Assembly: GCA_050084515.1 (NCBI GenBank)
Contig: CM114275.1
Location: forward strand, 20,584,001 to 20,648,000
Reading direction: 5' to 3'
Source of the DNA: Blasia pusilla
Taxonomy: Eukaryota; Marchantiophyta; Marchantiopsida; Blasiales
Length of the DNA: 64,000 nt
Shown here: in pieces, positions 1 through 11,600 of the stretch
Position numbering within the stretch: the first letter of the stretch is position 1
Layout: each line of letters opens with the position of its first letter
The notes under the pieces: model-generated
The model's input: the letters and a program-made list of their open reading frames with translations, nothing else
What the model was told of the DNA's origin: nothing
The model's database searches: none
Translations under genes and position numbers: made by a program

Positions 1-270
1 AGGAGCCAATGATAGGTCTCAATTCATGACACGGGAGAAGTTTTTTCATGACAGTTGAGACCAGATCATGCGACCGATAGCTCCCGGTTGGGAGTATCTG
101 CATGTAGTCACATAAACCGAGTCGTATGATGTACTAGTTGGAGGAGCGATTGTACCCGATGGGTTTTTTAGATGGATTCTTGGGTGAGACAGGCGTCTCA
201 TAGACCAGGTTGGCAGTCCGAGGATGGACGTATGAGCCAAGTTCCTGTGAGATTTATTTCTTGGGCTCGA
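1..270 (+). pseudogene. Retropepsin C-terminal remnant, copy A
   Basis: Reading from base 2 gives the flap and C-terminal part of a retroviral-type aspartic protease, including YDVLVGGA at 125-148, the conserved segment near the end of Ty3-like proteases. The D-S/T-G active site would lie before the window. In-frame stops interrupt it. The equivalent region of copy B (32430-32790, minus) aligns and contains the DSGA-like site as LLDSRA. In an intact element it would cleave the polyprotein. Confidence 0.6.
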
Positions 271-499
271 CCATGAGGGTCTTCCCCAACACTGTTAGCA
301 TATGTGGCTGGTTTTAGTGGAGTAGTCACTTGGCCAGGAGACTTTTTGGAGGGTAATGTTTCTGCTATGGATTCTCCTGCGCATGAGGAGGTAGAGGAGG
401 TCCCTATTTTTGCAGCAGTGGCATCCTCATCGTTGGATGTGCCACTTTGGAGTTCAGGCGGTGCACTACGGTAGGAGGCTGATCGCCTAGTGCAGGAGG

Positions 500-1600
500 C
501 TTGGTGTGAGGCTGTTATACCTCATGAGGAAGAGGAGGCCCCACGGCGGACTCCTACTTCTGGTCCAGTTGGGTTATCCCCTTTGGATACTATACCCATT
601 GTATGGCAGTATCCGCCGGAGGGCATTTGTGTGTTAGATCTCTTTGGTGGGATTAGCACTTTGGTTTGGCGGCAAAGTGTTGCAGGCGGTATTCTGTCTT
701 GGAGATACGTGTATGTGGAGCGAGATGAGACGTCCCAGAGAGTCTCATCCCGACATATTGGTCAATTGATGCGGAGATATCATGAGTTGTTTCCGCCATC
801 AGCTATTCGTGGGTACCAGCGTGCTTTACCATCACACATTGCATTGTTGGGGGCGCAGGACCTTGAGAGGGTTGGTCCTGTGGATTTGGTGATTCTTTGG
901 ATGGCCATGTCGGGTCATACACACGTCTTTGGTCGTGGTGAGGGATTACATGACCCTAGGTCTCGATTGTTTTGGGAGATGTTACGGGTGTTACGACATC
1001 TTGGTTCATCGAGCACGTGCTCTAGCTTACATTCGGAGAATGTTCCATTGTTGGGTGACACTCGGACCGGATGATGGCGAGTGTTCATGAGGTGCGGTCT
1101 TGGATTGGACCAGCGGTGTTGTTGGATGCAAACATGAGTTGGCTTGCGTGCACATCGCCCACGCTTGTGGTGGACAAACTTGTTGCCTAGGGAGGTTCTC
1201 GTCGAGCATATGATGCGGTCTGGCGGGATCCTCGCCTTACGAGTGGATAGTATCTTGATATCTTGGGCGACTTTCTCAAGTGGTGAGGGTTATTGATCGG
1301 TCACCCATGGCGGTGGTGAACCGTGTGGGGGGCGACCCTAGGATGGCACTACCCACATTTGTGAGTTTTCGCGTCACATGCCTACGGGGAAGGTGGTCCG
1401 GGGCTTGTATGGGATTCTCATGTGCGGCAGTTGGTGGAGCCTAACGCTGATGAGAGAGAGCGTGCGATGGGATTTACTCTTGGCGTGGCGGTTGTTGCTT
1501 CTATTTACGAGGCTTCACGACGTCATGTGTAGGGTCAGGCCATGAACCTGAATTGTTTGACTTGGATTTTGAGTCTTGGTATGGCCGAGCGGCGTCGACC
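500..1600 (+). pseudogene. DNMT3-like DNA cytosine-5 methyltransferase domain, copy A
   Basis: Motif I (S-adenosylmethionine binding) reads VLDLFGGIS with DLFGGIS at 637-657. It is followed by YVYVERDE (motif II) and GPVDLVI. The catalytic Pro-Cys loop is present as GWPC at 899-910, but in the +1 frame relative to motif I. Then come GRGEGLHDPRSRLFWEMLRV, ENV (motif VI) at 1036-1044, VGLRAHRPRLWWTNL (motif VIII) at 1138-1182, EPNADERERAMGF (motif IX region) near 1434-1475 and a motif X-like segment near 1520-1596. The order is linear, as in DNMT3, and not circularly permuted as in plant DRM proteins. No chromodomain or BAH domain as in CMT or MET1 is seen. Frame changes after about 895 and 1050 and a stop near 1530 disable it. 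It sits between protease and reverse transcriptase, so it is part of the retroelement and not a host gene. Confidence 0.88.
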
Positions 1601-1860
1601 GGACTATGTCGTGGGTCTTCCACCCCTTGTAATGAGTTCGATGGCTACCGGGGACGGTAGAGGCATCGGTCGGGGCGAGGAGAGTAGTATTTTGCATCCT
1701 TGGAGTAAATGGGATGTAATGGTTGGGCATGTGGAGTTGGTTGCTCATCTTTGGTGGAGGAGTTATTTGCTCAGATGATGGTGTAGCTAAGGGTGTATCA
1801 TCTTGTGAGGGGGTTATGTAGCGACCAATGGCATCGTCCTCTCCCTCTAGTATGCCAAGT
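1600..1860 (+). other. Linker between methyltransferase and RT, copy A
   Basis: This Gly- and Arg-containing stretch separates methyltransferase motif X from the start of RT. I recognise no domain. Copy B has an equally unrecognised stretch at about 30500-30850. Confidence 0.4.
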
Positions 1861-2880
1861 GGAGGAGACTTGGGAGCCATTACTTGGGCCCAAGCTTACG
1901 GGAGGTGAGAAACGGACGCTGACACGGTTCCTACGTGCTTATAGGAGTTGTTTTGCCTTTAGCATGAAGGAGTTAGGTTCTCTGGTTGGACCGGTATACG
2001 GATTGATTTGGCTAGTGATACGCCAATCTTCCGTCGTCCCTACCGATATAGTGATATGGAGAGGGACCTGATTGAGTAGGACGTTGGACCTTTTGGAGGC
2101 TAGATTAGTGGAGTTGTCGCATGGAGAGTATGCATCGCCCACCTTGTCATGCTGCTAAAAGGATATGCATGGCAACTACACGGATAGGCGGATGTGTGGA
2201 GATTACCGTCCTATCAATTGGCAAACCAAGGCCGATAGGTATGCCATGCCACACGAGAGATCTTTGATGTGGTGGGACAGGCAAAGATTTTAGTACTTTG
2301 GATCTTCGGGCAGGATACCATCAATTGCCGATTCGTGAGAGTGACAAGGCCAAGACAACATTTTGGGGTGTCAACTCTCATGGCAAGGATTGTTTGTACC
2401 AGTGGAAACTCTTACCCTTTGGGTTGAAGAATGCACCTGCCGAGTTTCAAAGAGTGATGGGCGGGATCCTAGCGGGGTTGGATTTTGTTCGGTGTTACAT
2501 TGATGATATCTTGGTGTTCGAATAACACGGTGGAGGAGCATCGATACATTTGCAGATGGTGTTTGAGCGGTTGAAAGCTCATGGTCTACGTTTGCATCCA
2601 GGAAAGTGTAAGTTCTTCCATGAGGATGTTGAGTACTTGGGTCATGTGATCTATCCAGGTGGTTTGGGAGTTCAGCAAGCAAAGGTGGAGGCTATTGCAT
2701 TTATTCCACGTCCGGTAGATGTGAGTAGAGTTCGAGCATTCATGGGATTGGCGAACTACTATCGGAGGTATGTGAAGGGATTTAGTGCTATGGCAAAGCC
2801 TTTGAACCAATTGCTGAAATCAGATCAAGAGTGGCACTGGGAAGATGATCAGGAGAGAGCTTTTGGGGAGCTTAAGGCCT
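1860..2880 (+). pseudogene. Ty3-type reverse transcriptase, copy A
   Basis: Recognisable RT blocks are the entry segment PKLTGGEKRTLTRFLRAYRS at about 1893, RRMCGDYRPIN at about 2193, DLRAGYHQLPI at about 2302, LPFGLKNAPAEFQRVM at about 2414 and the catalytic YIDD at 2496-2507. The connection region follows: HPGKCKFF, VEYLGHVI, FMGLANYYRRYVKGFS. The catalytic Asp pair is intact. Stops and frameshifts at about 2070, 2150, 2250 and 2523 break the frame. In a live element it would copy the RNA genome to cDNA. Confidence 0.92.
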
Positions 2881-3300
2881 AGTTGGTGGCGGCGCCTATC
2901 TTGAGGAGACCTATCAGAGGGCGCCCATTTCAGTTACACATTGATTGGAGTAGGTTGGGACTTGGAGCGGTGTTGACACAACATGATGATGAGCACATGG
3001 AGTTTGTGGTGGCCTATGCAAGTCGTTCGAATAATGCAGCGGAGTCGCGCTATAGTTCATATGAGGGAGAGTGCTTGGCAGTAGTGTGGGCTGTGGCACA
3101 CTTTAGGTGTTACTTGTTTGGCACATAGTTTACCCTTGTTATTGATCACCAGCCGCTCAAGTGGTTGATGGAGTAGGACAAGCTTACAGGGAAGCTTGCA
3201 CGGTGGGCTCTTATCTTACAGGAGTATGACTTCCAAGTGGTACATAGACCTGGAGTTGCCAACCTTGATGCTGATGGGTTGAGTAGGAACCCATGTACTA
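2881..3300 (+). pseudogene. Retroelement RNase H, copy A
   Basis: After a stop at 2880-2882 the frame continues with RNase H. The acidic residues are visible in LHIDWS, YEGECLAVVW and VIDHQPLKWL, and the domain ends with VHRPG followed by NLDADGLSR, the usual end of Ty3 RNase H. Stops at about 3126 and 3174 interrupt it. It would degrade the RNA strand of RNA/DNA hybrids. Confidence 0.9.
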
Positions 3301-3499
3301 GCCAAGAGGATACAACTGGGGCTAGATGGCATGGCGAGGTTGATGAGGAGATGGTGCCAGGTTGGCATGCATCCGCCTTTTTATGTTGGTTAGGGGTGGA
3401 CTATAGTATGGAGGACCACATGATATCTTACTCTAGTTAGAGGGTAGATGGCCAGCCTTCAGATCCTAAGGTTGGAGATGGTGGTACGGATCAGCGTGA

Positions 3500-4770
3500 T
3501 ATTCATGATGATGCGTTGGTGTTGGGGTTCCTACGGACCAGTAGGGTGCCAGGCATAGTGAGTGCCAAGGAGCGAGACCGTGTTCTTCAACGTGCTAAGA
3601 GGTATCGATTGGAGGGAACACATATTCTCCGCATGTGGGAGGATGGTAGAGTACGAGTAGTGCCACATTTGGCTCAGAGAGAGCGCATTGTGCGACATGC
3701 CCATGAAGAGTTGGGACATTTTGGGATAAAGCGTACGTATAGCTCTTGCTTGGCGTATTGGTGGCGTGGCATGCATACTCAGTGCAGTGATTGGTGTCAC
3801 GTTGTATGGTTTGTGACCGGGTGAGGGCATCATTTAATGCCCCTACACCACAATTACACCCCTTGCCTATTATGGGGTTGGGTTACCGTTGGAGTGTGGA
3901 CTTTGCGGGACCGTTACCATTGACTGTACGACATCATCGATATGTGTTGGTGATGGTGGAGCACTTCTCCAAGTGGATTGAGTTGGTGGCATTACCGGAC
4001 AAGTCAAGTGAGGGAACGGCGTATGCGTTTCTGGATAGAGTCTTAGTCATTTTGGTGCATCGGTGAAGTCTTGACCGACCCGAGTCTGAGTTTGAGGGTG
4101 AGTTTGGTCTTGTGTGACAAGGCGTTGATTGATCATCGGACCACGTCTCGAGATCATCCAGAGGCGGATGGTTTGGCTGAGCGTGTGGTTGGGAGCGGTG
4201 AAGAGGGCATTGCGCAAGTATGGCCTCTGAAGGGGCATCTTGGAGATTGGGATATTCGGTTGCCATGGTTAGCCATGGGATATAGGTTCTGTCGCCAAGC
4301 ATCCTTGGCTTCCTTCTCACCTTATTTTTGTTATCGGCCGAGATCGGACTTGCCAAAGCAACAATTGCGTCGGGAGTCTAGTGAGGTGGTGGACCTTGAT
4401 GACCCGAGAGATGTGGATGAGGGTGTGTTCTCGTGGGCGGAGCTCTTCGGAGAGTTATGCCAATGACCTTTGAGAATCTTGCCATTGCTCAACACGGGGA
4501 TACGTTGCGGTATGCAACCATTCGGGTGGAGGTTATCGACCATCGATTCGTAGGTTCCATGTGGGGACTATGTCTATTTGCAGCAGATTGCTCCGAACAA
4601 CGTTGGATGTGACGGCAGCCGCACTATTTTACGAGTGCGTGAGGTGTTAGCTCGGAGTTCTCATGTTGGAGGGTCGTGATGGAGTTGTTTGGAAGGACCA
4701 TGTGCGTAATTGTGCGCCATGTCATCTTCCAAATGTGGATGGTATCTTATTGACCCAAGCTTAGCCATGA
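3500..4770 (+). pseudogene. Retroelement integrase, copy A
   Basis: The N-terminal HHCC zinc-binding part is seen as HAHEELGHFGIKRTYS with a later CMVCDR. The core follows with SVDFAGPLPLT (first Asp), VLTD (second Asp) and DHPEADGLAERVV (Glu). The C-terminal region (LPWLAMGYRF, GDYVYLQQ, WKDHVRN, APCHLPNVDG) continues into the PHD finger. At least four frame changes occur. No chromodomain is present. The sequence closely parallels copies B, C and D. Confidence 0.9.
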
Positions 4771-4781
4771 TACGTGCTAGC

Positions 4782-4930
4782 TTGAGGTGCATGTTGTGTG
4801 GGTCGCCTTTGGTAACGCAGCCCGTATGTTGGTGTGTGATCGGTGTTCTAGGGGTTGGCACATGATGTGTTTGACTCCACGTTTGGATGTTGTTCCTACT
4901 GGAAGGTGGGTTTGTCCTCGATGTACTTAG
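4782..4930 (+). pseudogene. PHD zinc finger at the C-terminus of pol, copy A
   Basis: After the integrase the sequence reads LRCMLCGS, then in another frame MLVCDRCSRGWHMMCLTP, then WVCPRCT and a stop at 4928-4930. The spacing is C-x2-C, C-x2-C, H-x2-C, C-x2-C with a Trp two residues before the last pair, which is the C4HC3 PHD signature. PHD fingers bind histone H3 tails. The position matches that of the chromodomain in chromoviruses, so a role in choosing integration sites or chromatin is likely by inference. One frameshift lies between the first and second cysteine pairs. Three other copies in the window carry the same finger. Confidence 0.88.
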
Positions 4931-5102
4931 GAGAGGTAGATGACTTGATCTTTGCATGATATGGATTACAGATGTGCGACTAACGATGGGGCAACCTAGC
5001 ACCCGGCCTTTTGATTCGGGCACCCAAGAAGGTGTATAGCATGTAGTAGATGTATAGGGCTACCTGGGAGTTAGAAGGACCTAACCGCCAGTTAGGGGGG
5101 CG

Positions 5103-5200
5103 AGTTGTGGTACACTTGCCTTTGTGGATACTCTCGTCTATGTTATGTATGTATGTGAGTATGGTATGTCAGCGATGTATGTTGTATGGCGATGGGGATT
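5103..5200 (+). repeat. 98-bp direct repeat, unit 1
   Basis: The unit starts AGTTGTGGTACACTTGC and recurs at 5577-5674, 474 bp downstream, with about two mismatches. It may mark LTR or 3' UTR sequence of copy A. Confidence 0.75.
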
Positions 5201-5576
5201 ATGACGGCAGTTGTCATGACCATACGGATTATGTCGTAGAGTATAGTGCTGGTAGAGGCCATTCCTTATGTAGGACCGTAGTGGCTTGGTAGAGATGCGG
5301 TTCCATACATAGGGTTGGAGGTTACTCACTTGGGGGTGACTTTCCCAGTAGGGCCCGCTCTTAGGTTGGAGGATATAAGGTGGCTTGCCCTCAAAGAACA
5401 GTCAGTTCTTTGAGTTGAGCCTGTTGCGTTGGGAGTTAGCCTTGGTAGTGAGTAGAGCTCTTGGCTATGGTGTTTCCCACAAGCTTCGACCTAGATTCTC
5501 CCATTGTGGAGTGGGTTTGGCTCGATTGTATGTGATTGTAAACGTGTTTTATGACAATAGGTCTTTCACGGATTTC

Positions 5577-5674
5577 AGTTGTGGTACACTTGCGTTTGTG
5601 GATACTCTCGTCTATGTTATGTATGTATGTGAGTATGGTATGTCAGCGATGTATGTTGTATGACGATGGGGATT
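5577..5674 (+). repeat. 98-bp direct repeat, unit 2
   Basis: This is the second unit of the repeat at 5103-5200. Near-identity suggests a recent duplication or a short terminal repeat, while the neighbouring coding sequence is heavily decayed. Confidence 0.75.
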
Positions 5675-7000
5675 CGCACGACAATTCCCATACAAGGATA
5701 AAAAGAAGAAGATGGATGTCTTATGATCCTTTTTGGATAAAAATCATGATCATAAGTCTTACAATGATTATTAGGTACAAATGTAGTAGAAGAAGGGTTG
5801 CAAGAGGTAAATGAAGTTTGACAAGCTAAGATATGGTGGTAATTGGGGGAAGGAGGAAGAGGAATAAGAATACAAAAGATGGGAATTGGAAGCAAGGATT
5901 CACATATTGTGTGTGGGGATGGTAAGCAATGGTATTCTCTAGTAACGTATCATGAAATATGATTAGTAGGCAAAGTAGGGAAGGAGCATCGAAAATATAA
6001 TGGGTGTATTAGAATAGAGTGGATGATAAAAAGACTAGTAATGAGGAGGGGAAAAAGGGGAGAGGTCATGGTTGAAACATGGATGCATCAAAACCAAATA
6101 AGTGAGATAATGGATCTTCCAAATTGTGGGAATAGAATTAAATGTGTTCGTAGGATTAAAGACGAGAGGGAAAATAAAGAATTTTAGTCTAGCAATAATG
6201 ACGAGACCCATATGGATCATAAGTAGGCCCTACTAGGAGAAGATTTAGATGAAGAGAATTTACAATAAAATAAAAGCCAAGCTATGATTGGAATAGGGGT
6301 AAAGAAGAACAAGTGACACTTGAAGGAGGAAGAAGATAATCAATCTATATGGAAAGTGAAAGTCACTCATGGATGATGTTCATCATGAATGGAGGATGTC
6401 ACTATGTTGGACCCAACTTGTATGAAAAGATCAAGAAAAGTAAGAGCAAACTTTTCAACTCATTTTAGAAGCATGTATAAAGTGTAACGTGTCCATTATT
6501 GTCCTATGAACATGTGGATCCAAAGAGGATGTACAAATGTCCCACGAACTTTGTCAAGCTTCCACCAAATGGAAAACAAGAAAAAAGAAGTTCAAATTGT
6601 AGGACACCAACAAATTGAACTTAAATTCAATAAAACTTTGGTCCAAGAAGCAATGAAACAACCACGCCCTAGGAATCGAAGAAGAATATAGAAAGAATAC
6701 TTATGTTTTGAAGGGGGTCCAATGACAATGGAGGTTTCCAAATGTAGAAAAGAAGCGAGACACGGCTCGTCATGAATTCTGATATTAAAAAAGCAACTAG
6801 ACCAGTAATCATGAAGGATCAAACAGGTATGAATATTATCATGTTCGAAGATTTGGGAAAATCTAACTGGAATGTTTCTTGCGCTCATTCTTATGGCTCT
6901 AACGCTAGAGCATACTGTTCGGGAACCGCACGGCCCCAGCCCGAGTCCTGCGACTCCTGCCTGCCCGCCTGCCCGCCTGACCGACTGACTCGCTCTTGTT
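5675..7000. other. Intergenic, AT- and purine-rich, no gene seen
   Basis: The stretch has only short open frames and no protein family I recognise. It is rich in GAAGAA-like purine runs. It separates the end of copy A from the SIS3 upstream region. Confidence 0.5.
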
Positions 7001-8053
7001 GGTAGTAACTGATTCGAACCTTTATCGGCAAAGTCACGCTCGGAAGACCCAAATGATCAACGGCGACACGTGCGTGCCTGGTTGGATCACGCTTTTGACA
7101 ACAACGCAGCGAGGGCGAAATCGCATGAGTGCGCTGAAAAGAAAAGAAAAGAAAAGAAAAAAGAAACAGTTTTTACCTTTTACCGTAGCCAACCAGCGAA
7201 GCACCACCGCCGCCTCAGAGGGGGAAGGAAGAAGGAAGCCCTGTATTTCCTCAGACAGTGAGTGAGAGACTGGCTTCGTAGGACCGGAGTGCGGAGGAGA
7301 GGAGTGGAGGAGCATAATGATATATTCCCTTGGCAGCCCGGGCTGGGTCGGACGGACCGGACCGGAGGGGGCTGGCTGCTGTACTTTTGCGACTGCGGAC
7401 GACGAGAACGGTAGTCGTCCGGATTTACCATTATTAATCGTGACCCGGGTCAAAGGTCCTTAATCGCAGGGGCGAGCATCTCGGAAGAAGTGTATGTTGC
7501 GGCTGCCGCAAAGCGAGAGCGGGGGCCGGGGGCGTCCCGGTGGAATCGGGGCAGCCCTAATCTCCGCCGGAAAGGATCGCAACCGGCAGCCCTTGCGCCG
7601 GTTGGCTGAGGTGGCGCGAGCCTGTGATCCCGAGAATTTCCGATAGTGATGCTTACCCTCCTTGTCTGCTCCTCCCTGCCATGCCGGGAGTAGAGTCTCG
7701 TACAGTAGGGGATGGGCCGCAGAGGCAGAAAGGAACCTAGGGTAGGGGAGGGCAGACAGGAAGGACAGGGAGAGGAAGGGCACTGGCGCAGAGCAGTGCA
7801 GCGCGCAAAGCACTGTTGCGGACTGTACTGTCCTGTCGTAGGCAAAGGGTAGCAAGCGCGAGAGCACAGGAGGAGCTGGGGAAGGCAGGAGGAGATGGTG
7901 GTAGATGGAGACGGGCGAGGAGGAAGGAACATGTCGTGAGAGAGGAGGAGGAGGAGGGACGTAGTGTAAGATGTACATGGAATGCGGGGGAGCAGGAGTA
8001 GGGAGGAGGGTGGACAGGAGCACGAAGGACGTCGAGTTGTGACATTGTCTACG

Positions 8054-8056
<3 letters not shown>

Positions 8057-8099
<43 letters not shown>
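8057..8099 (+). repeat. (AG)n microsatellite, about 21 units
   Basis: This is an uninterrupted AG dinucleotide run about 530 bp upstream of the SIS3 start codon. GAGA tracts can recruit BPC/GAGA-binding factors in plants; that role is inference here. Confidence 0.95.
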
Positions 8100-8101
<2 letters not shown>

Positions 8102-8186
8102 CGAAACTTTCATAGGCGGCCCTTGTCTCCGCTGCCTCTCTAGGCCCTCGTTACTGTGAGTGGGCCAACTCATCCAAGTCAACAGC

Positions 8187-8207
8187 GACGACGACGACGA
8201 CGACGAC
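8187..8207 (+). repeat. (GAC)7 trinucleotide repeat
   Basis: Seven GAC units lie upstream of the SIS3 start codon, probably in the promoter or 5' UTR. Confidence 0.9.
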
Positions 8208-8633
8208 AACAGCAACGCCAACAATTATTGCTTTGATATGTTGGCTCTCCTGAGTCCCGCCTCACGCCCGCAGCACCAATTCTTGCACAAAAAATAATCA
8301 CTATCCTGCTTATGTCTCCCCATATCTCAATTTTCGTCAAATCTGTGTAAGGCTCATTTCTTCGCTGTCCTCCTCTTCCCCACCTGTCCTCCCTCCTTTG
8401 TCACCATTCACGAAATCAGGGCCTCGACTCCTCGCACTTAATCCAGTCCTTCTGCTCTAGCGGGGACCGCCAAGCTCTCCGCATGTACAATGTGAATGGG
8501 TCTGTGATGATCCCCCGAGGCTGTACTTGCACGCGGTCGCGTAGACACGGATGAGTAATGGTATAGACTGGGCCCAGTCATCTGCCCTCAGCACTGCTAA
8601 CTCTTGGCAAAGATTTACGCGGAGGAGGACGCC

Positions 8634-11600
8634 ATGGGTCGGGGGGTGGATTTCAAGTGGTATATATTTCTTCACTTATCAGAAACATAACGCCATCAGA
8701 AGATTGTGTAGACTGTCGGCATCTCTGCAGAGTTCAGACATTTTTTTCTGAATCTTTTCTGGACGTTCAGCGCTGGTTATCTCCTTCCATTTGGACGGCG
8801 AATGGCTTCCACATGGCTTCCGCCCTGGTGTGCCTCCCGTTATTTTCCGGATTGTCATCAGTCCTATTTCCTCCCTTGTGTGCTTGTGACAAGATTTTGG
8901 CGATCGGGGTAATTCGTAGTTCCTGCCTTAAATCCATGCGAATTACAGGCCTTTTGGATAACCTGTTGTCTCGAATATAATGCTTCTTACAAACAGGTGC
9001 TCGTGCATACATGCGTGTTTTGGTGCTCGCGTGATGTTGTAAAGTGTTAGTCTCGATCGAGAAGTCTGCGTTCCTGCTGTCGTTGGAGGAACTTGAAACT
9101 AATTACATGAGTGTCACGTGAGGTTGTGGTCGTTTTCCATGTCTGAGAGTTTCTCGTGCATGTTTATTTTTTAGAGAAGTCGTGGAAATCTGTTAGCACT
9201 CTCGACCACTCGATGACCGGGTCTATTGCCACCGATGTCCTAAGGCGGTCTCTCACAAGGGGTCGTTGGTGGCTAACTGTTAATGCATACGATCACCAAC
9301 ATTAAGATCATACTCCAAGAGGAAATACGTGTCCTATCATGTCTTTTCGGATCAAAGCATGCCGTTGCAAGTCCTTGCTTTATGAAGCCCTTACAACGTC
9401 TACAATGTCGACAGGGTGAAAAGACGCTAACGTTTCTGGCTTGGCGGGATGCAGGTTCGATGGATTTTTCTTGTCAATGCTGGCGACCAGCGTGTATCCT
9501 ATTCTAGTCCGTCCGTTGCTCGGTTAGTCATCGAATGATCACCACATATGCACGTCTAGAATCATGTCCACTATACGATTAGTGGTTGTCATGTAGCTGC
9601 AGGCTGTCTTCTTAGCCTCCACGGTGACCCAAAGTAATTCAGCTACGTAGGTGAACATTACACAGACGGTTAGGCTGTTTCTCATTGCCCTAGTGAACGA
9701 ACGATGCCCATTCTAACTTTGAATCGAGACGAGGATGTATGCGTCTTTGGAGATTAAATACGGCACACGGCCAGTGGTAACAAAATGATGTGTGCAAATA
9801 AAATGCCATGCTTCATTTTATGTCTCCCAGTCAGGATGGAGAAAGTTGTTTTTGCTCCAACCGGTTCCATTGGCTCTGGATCATGGACATATCACCAACG
9901 TTCGCCATGTTTTTACTTTGTCACCTTAACCTGAGGCGGATCAGTATTGTGGTATCGGTGAACTGGGAGCGCTACAATAAGTGCACTTACCCGCTTCATA
10001 TCTGGATTGTGGTACGATTTCTCTCCCACGTCTTTGTTGTGCGGATGCTGAATGTCGAGTCGTTCATGTCGTCAAGGTGTGCACCTGAAGTTTAGTCTAC
10101 TCTATTGATCTTCCATCGGAAGGCAATTGTCGGATGGTTGGGCGTTGAGTCGTGGGAATGTTCCCCTGCCTGTGTACGGTCGACACGGCGCAGTTCATCA
10201 CGATGTTGATAGCACGTACACTAGGACTGACCCGTGTTTGTGATGGAATGTTCCGCAGGTCGATTATGCGACTGTATTTCTTTTTCGAGTTTTCATGTTC
10301 ATAGACAATGGATTGGCATCAGGAATGGGACCGTAAGTAGCGCCCAGTTACCATCACTGCCTTGTTCCTGTATTACTTCGGGCAATGTGAATCTTCAGTG
10401 TCGTCACTTTAAAGTTATGTTATATGAATTCCCCAGAGCCTTATCGACGGGATTTGATCAATGGCATTAGGTGGTTTGAATTAGGAGATACACACATCGT
10501 CTCTAGTGGTTGCCTGTAGACGTAACATTAGGTGCCGTTTCCTTGCCTTTCGTGTTCGCATGCCAACGTGGTTCACGAGGTTGGGTTTACCCTCCTGCTC
10601 TGGAGCACCTGCGTAATCCTGACACAACCAAGTAGTTCGTATTGTGAGAGGTGAGGCGGAAGGAGTGAGCGCGAGACCCCTTAAATCTAGGATTTTCGTT
10701 GGGGACATCGAACACCGCTAGTGTGGATCTGGAAGGACTGCCTGATAGGGTTAGAGAGAAGACTAACAGTAGTCATACGTCAAAGCTGGATTACTGTGTT
10801 CCAGGTCCAGTGCTGGTCAATTTATTCCCAATGGCTCTCCATGCGCCACCTTCTGTCGTAGTGGCGCAAAACTTCATATGCATTTAGTTCGTATGCGTAG
10901 TGTATGTTCAGCCTTATGTCTTCTGAAAGAGAGATTATTTTTTGATTTGGTCTGTTCAAATTACTATGTGTCGGTGTATTGTTCCCTTCTCATCAAGGTG
11001 TCAGGGATTTTTCGAAATTTGTCTCACTTTCCATCCGGATATCTGGCCTGGCTTGAAATCTGGGGCTACCACTTATGCGGTGATTTGTATCGGCAGGGAT
11101 GCAAGTGGTGAGCAGAGACTTGCACGATTTAAGGGGAGAATCGCTGTTATTTCTTTCCTCACATTCATCCTGTATCCATTTCTGTGGGCTTGGACAGTCA
11201 TTGGAAGTCTATGGTTCACAGATGCGAAGATCTGTGTAAGAGTGACCTTCTTCCTTTGTTGATAAACGAATATATGATTCTTAGATGGCCAGGGCTATGT
11301 ATGGACTTTTAATCTAAATCTTCTTTCGGATCAAAAGCACAGGAGTTGTAGCGTGGTACTGTACGCCAAAACACAGGAAATTTGAACTTTCACATTTCAT
11401 ATCAATGTACTTACTCTGCGGTCTTCGTTTTTATTTCTGCAGCTGCCAGAGGAAGGGCAAAAGTGGGGTTTTCTTATATGGTTGGTCTTCAGCTATTGTG
11501 GACTAATATGTGTTGCTTGCATATCAGCTGGCAAGGTTTCTCTTTGCTCTCTACATTTGATACCCAATTTGGACATCGTTGAGTAATTTGTACCTTGGCA

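Larger units (their letters stand above)
1..5674 (+). mobile_element. Decayed Ty3-type retroelement with DNA methyltransferase and PHD finger (copy A)
   Basis: The + strand carries, in order, the end of a retropepsin, a DNMT3-like cytosine-5 methyltransferase, reverse transcriptase, RNase H, integrase and a terminal PHD finger. RT, RNase H and then integrase is the Ty3/Gypsy order. gag and the 5' LTR would lie to the left of the window. The reading frame is broken many times, so this copy is not functional. The same architecture recurs on the minus strand at 27533-37720, and partial relatives lie at 38000-40340, 42060-45034 and 47384-48740. The 3' boundary is uncertain: a 98-bp sequence repeated at 5103 and 5577 may belong to the 3' UTR or LTR. 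Confidence 0.85.
7001..8633 (+). promoter_or_regulatory. Probable SIS3 upstream region and 5' UTR
   Basis: GC content rises sharply here relative to both sides, ending at the start codon at 8634. An (AG)n tract at 8057-8099 and a (GAC)n tract at 8187-8207 lie within 600 bp of the ATG. Such tracts are common in plant 5' leaders. No TATA box was confidently placed and the transcription start is not known. The long Ser/Leu-rich open frame on the minus strand is an artefact of these repeats. Confidence 0.5.

Noticed and set aside
500-1600. Host DNA methyltransferase gene (DRM, CMT or MET1) instead of a retroelement domain
   Set aside because: Motif order is not permuted as in DRM, no chromodomain or BAH as in CMT/MET1, and protease and RT flank it on both copies on the same strand.
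3934-4356. 140-codon minus-strand frame over the integrase
   Set aside because: Shadow of the integrase on the + strand, whose motifs are clear.
7460-8224. 254-codon Ser/Leu/Pro-rich minus-strand frame
   Set aside because: Composition is dictated by the (AG)n tract and GC-rich leader. No domain; overlaps the SIS3 upstream region.
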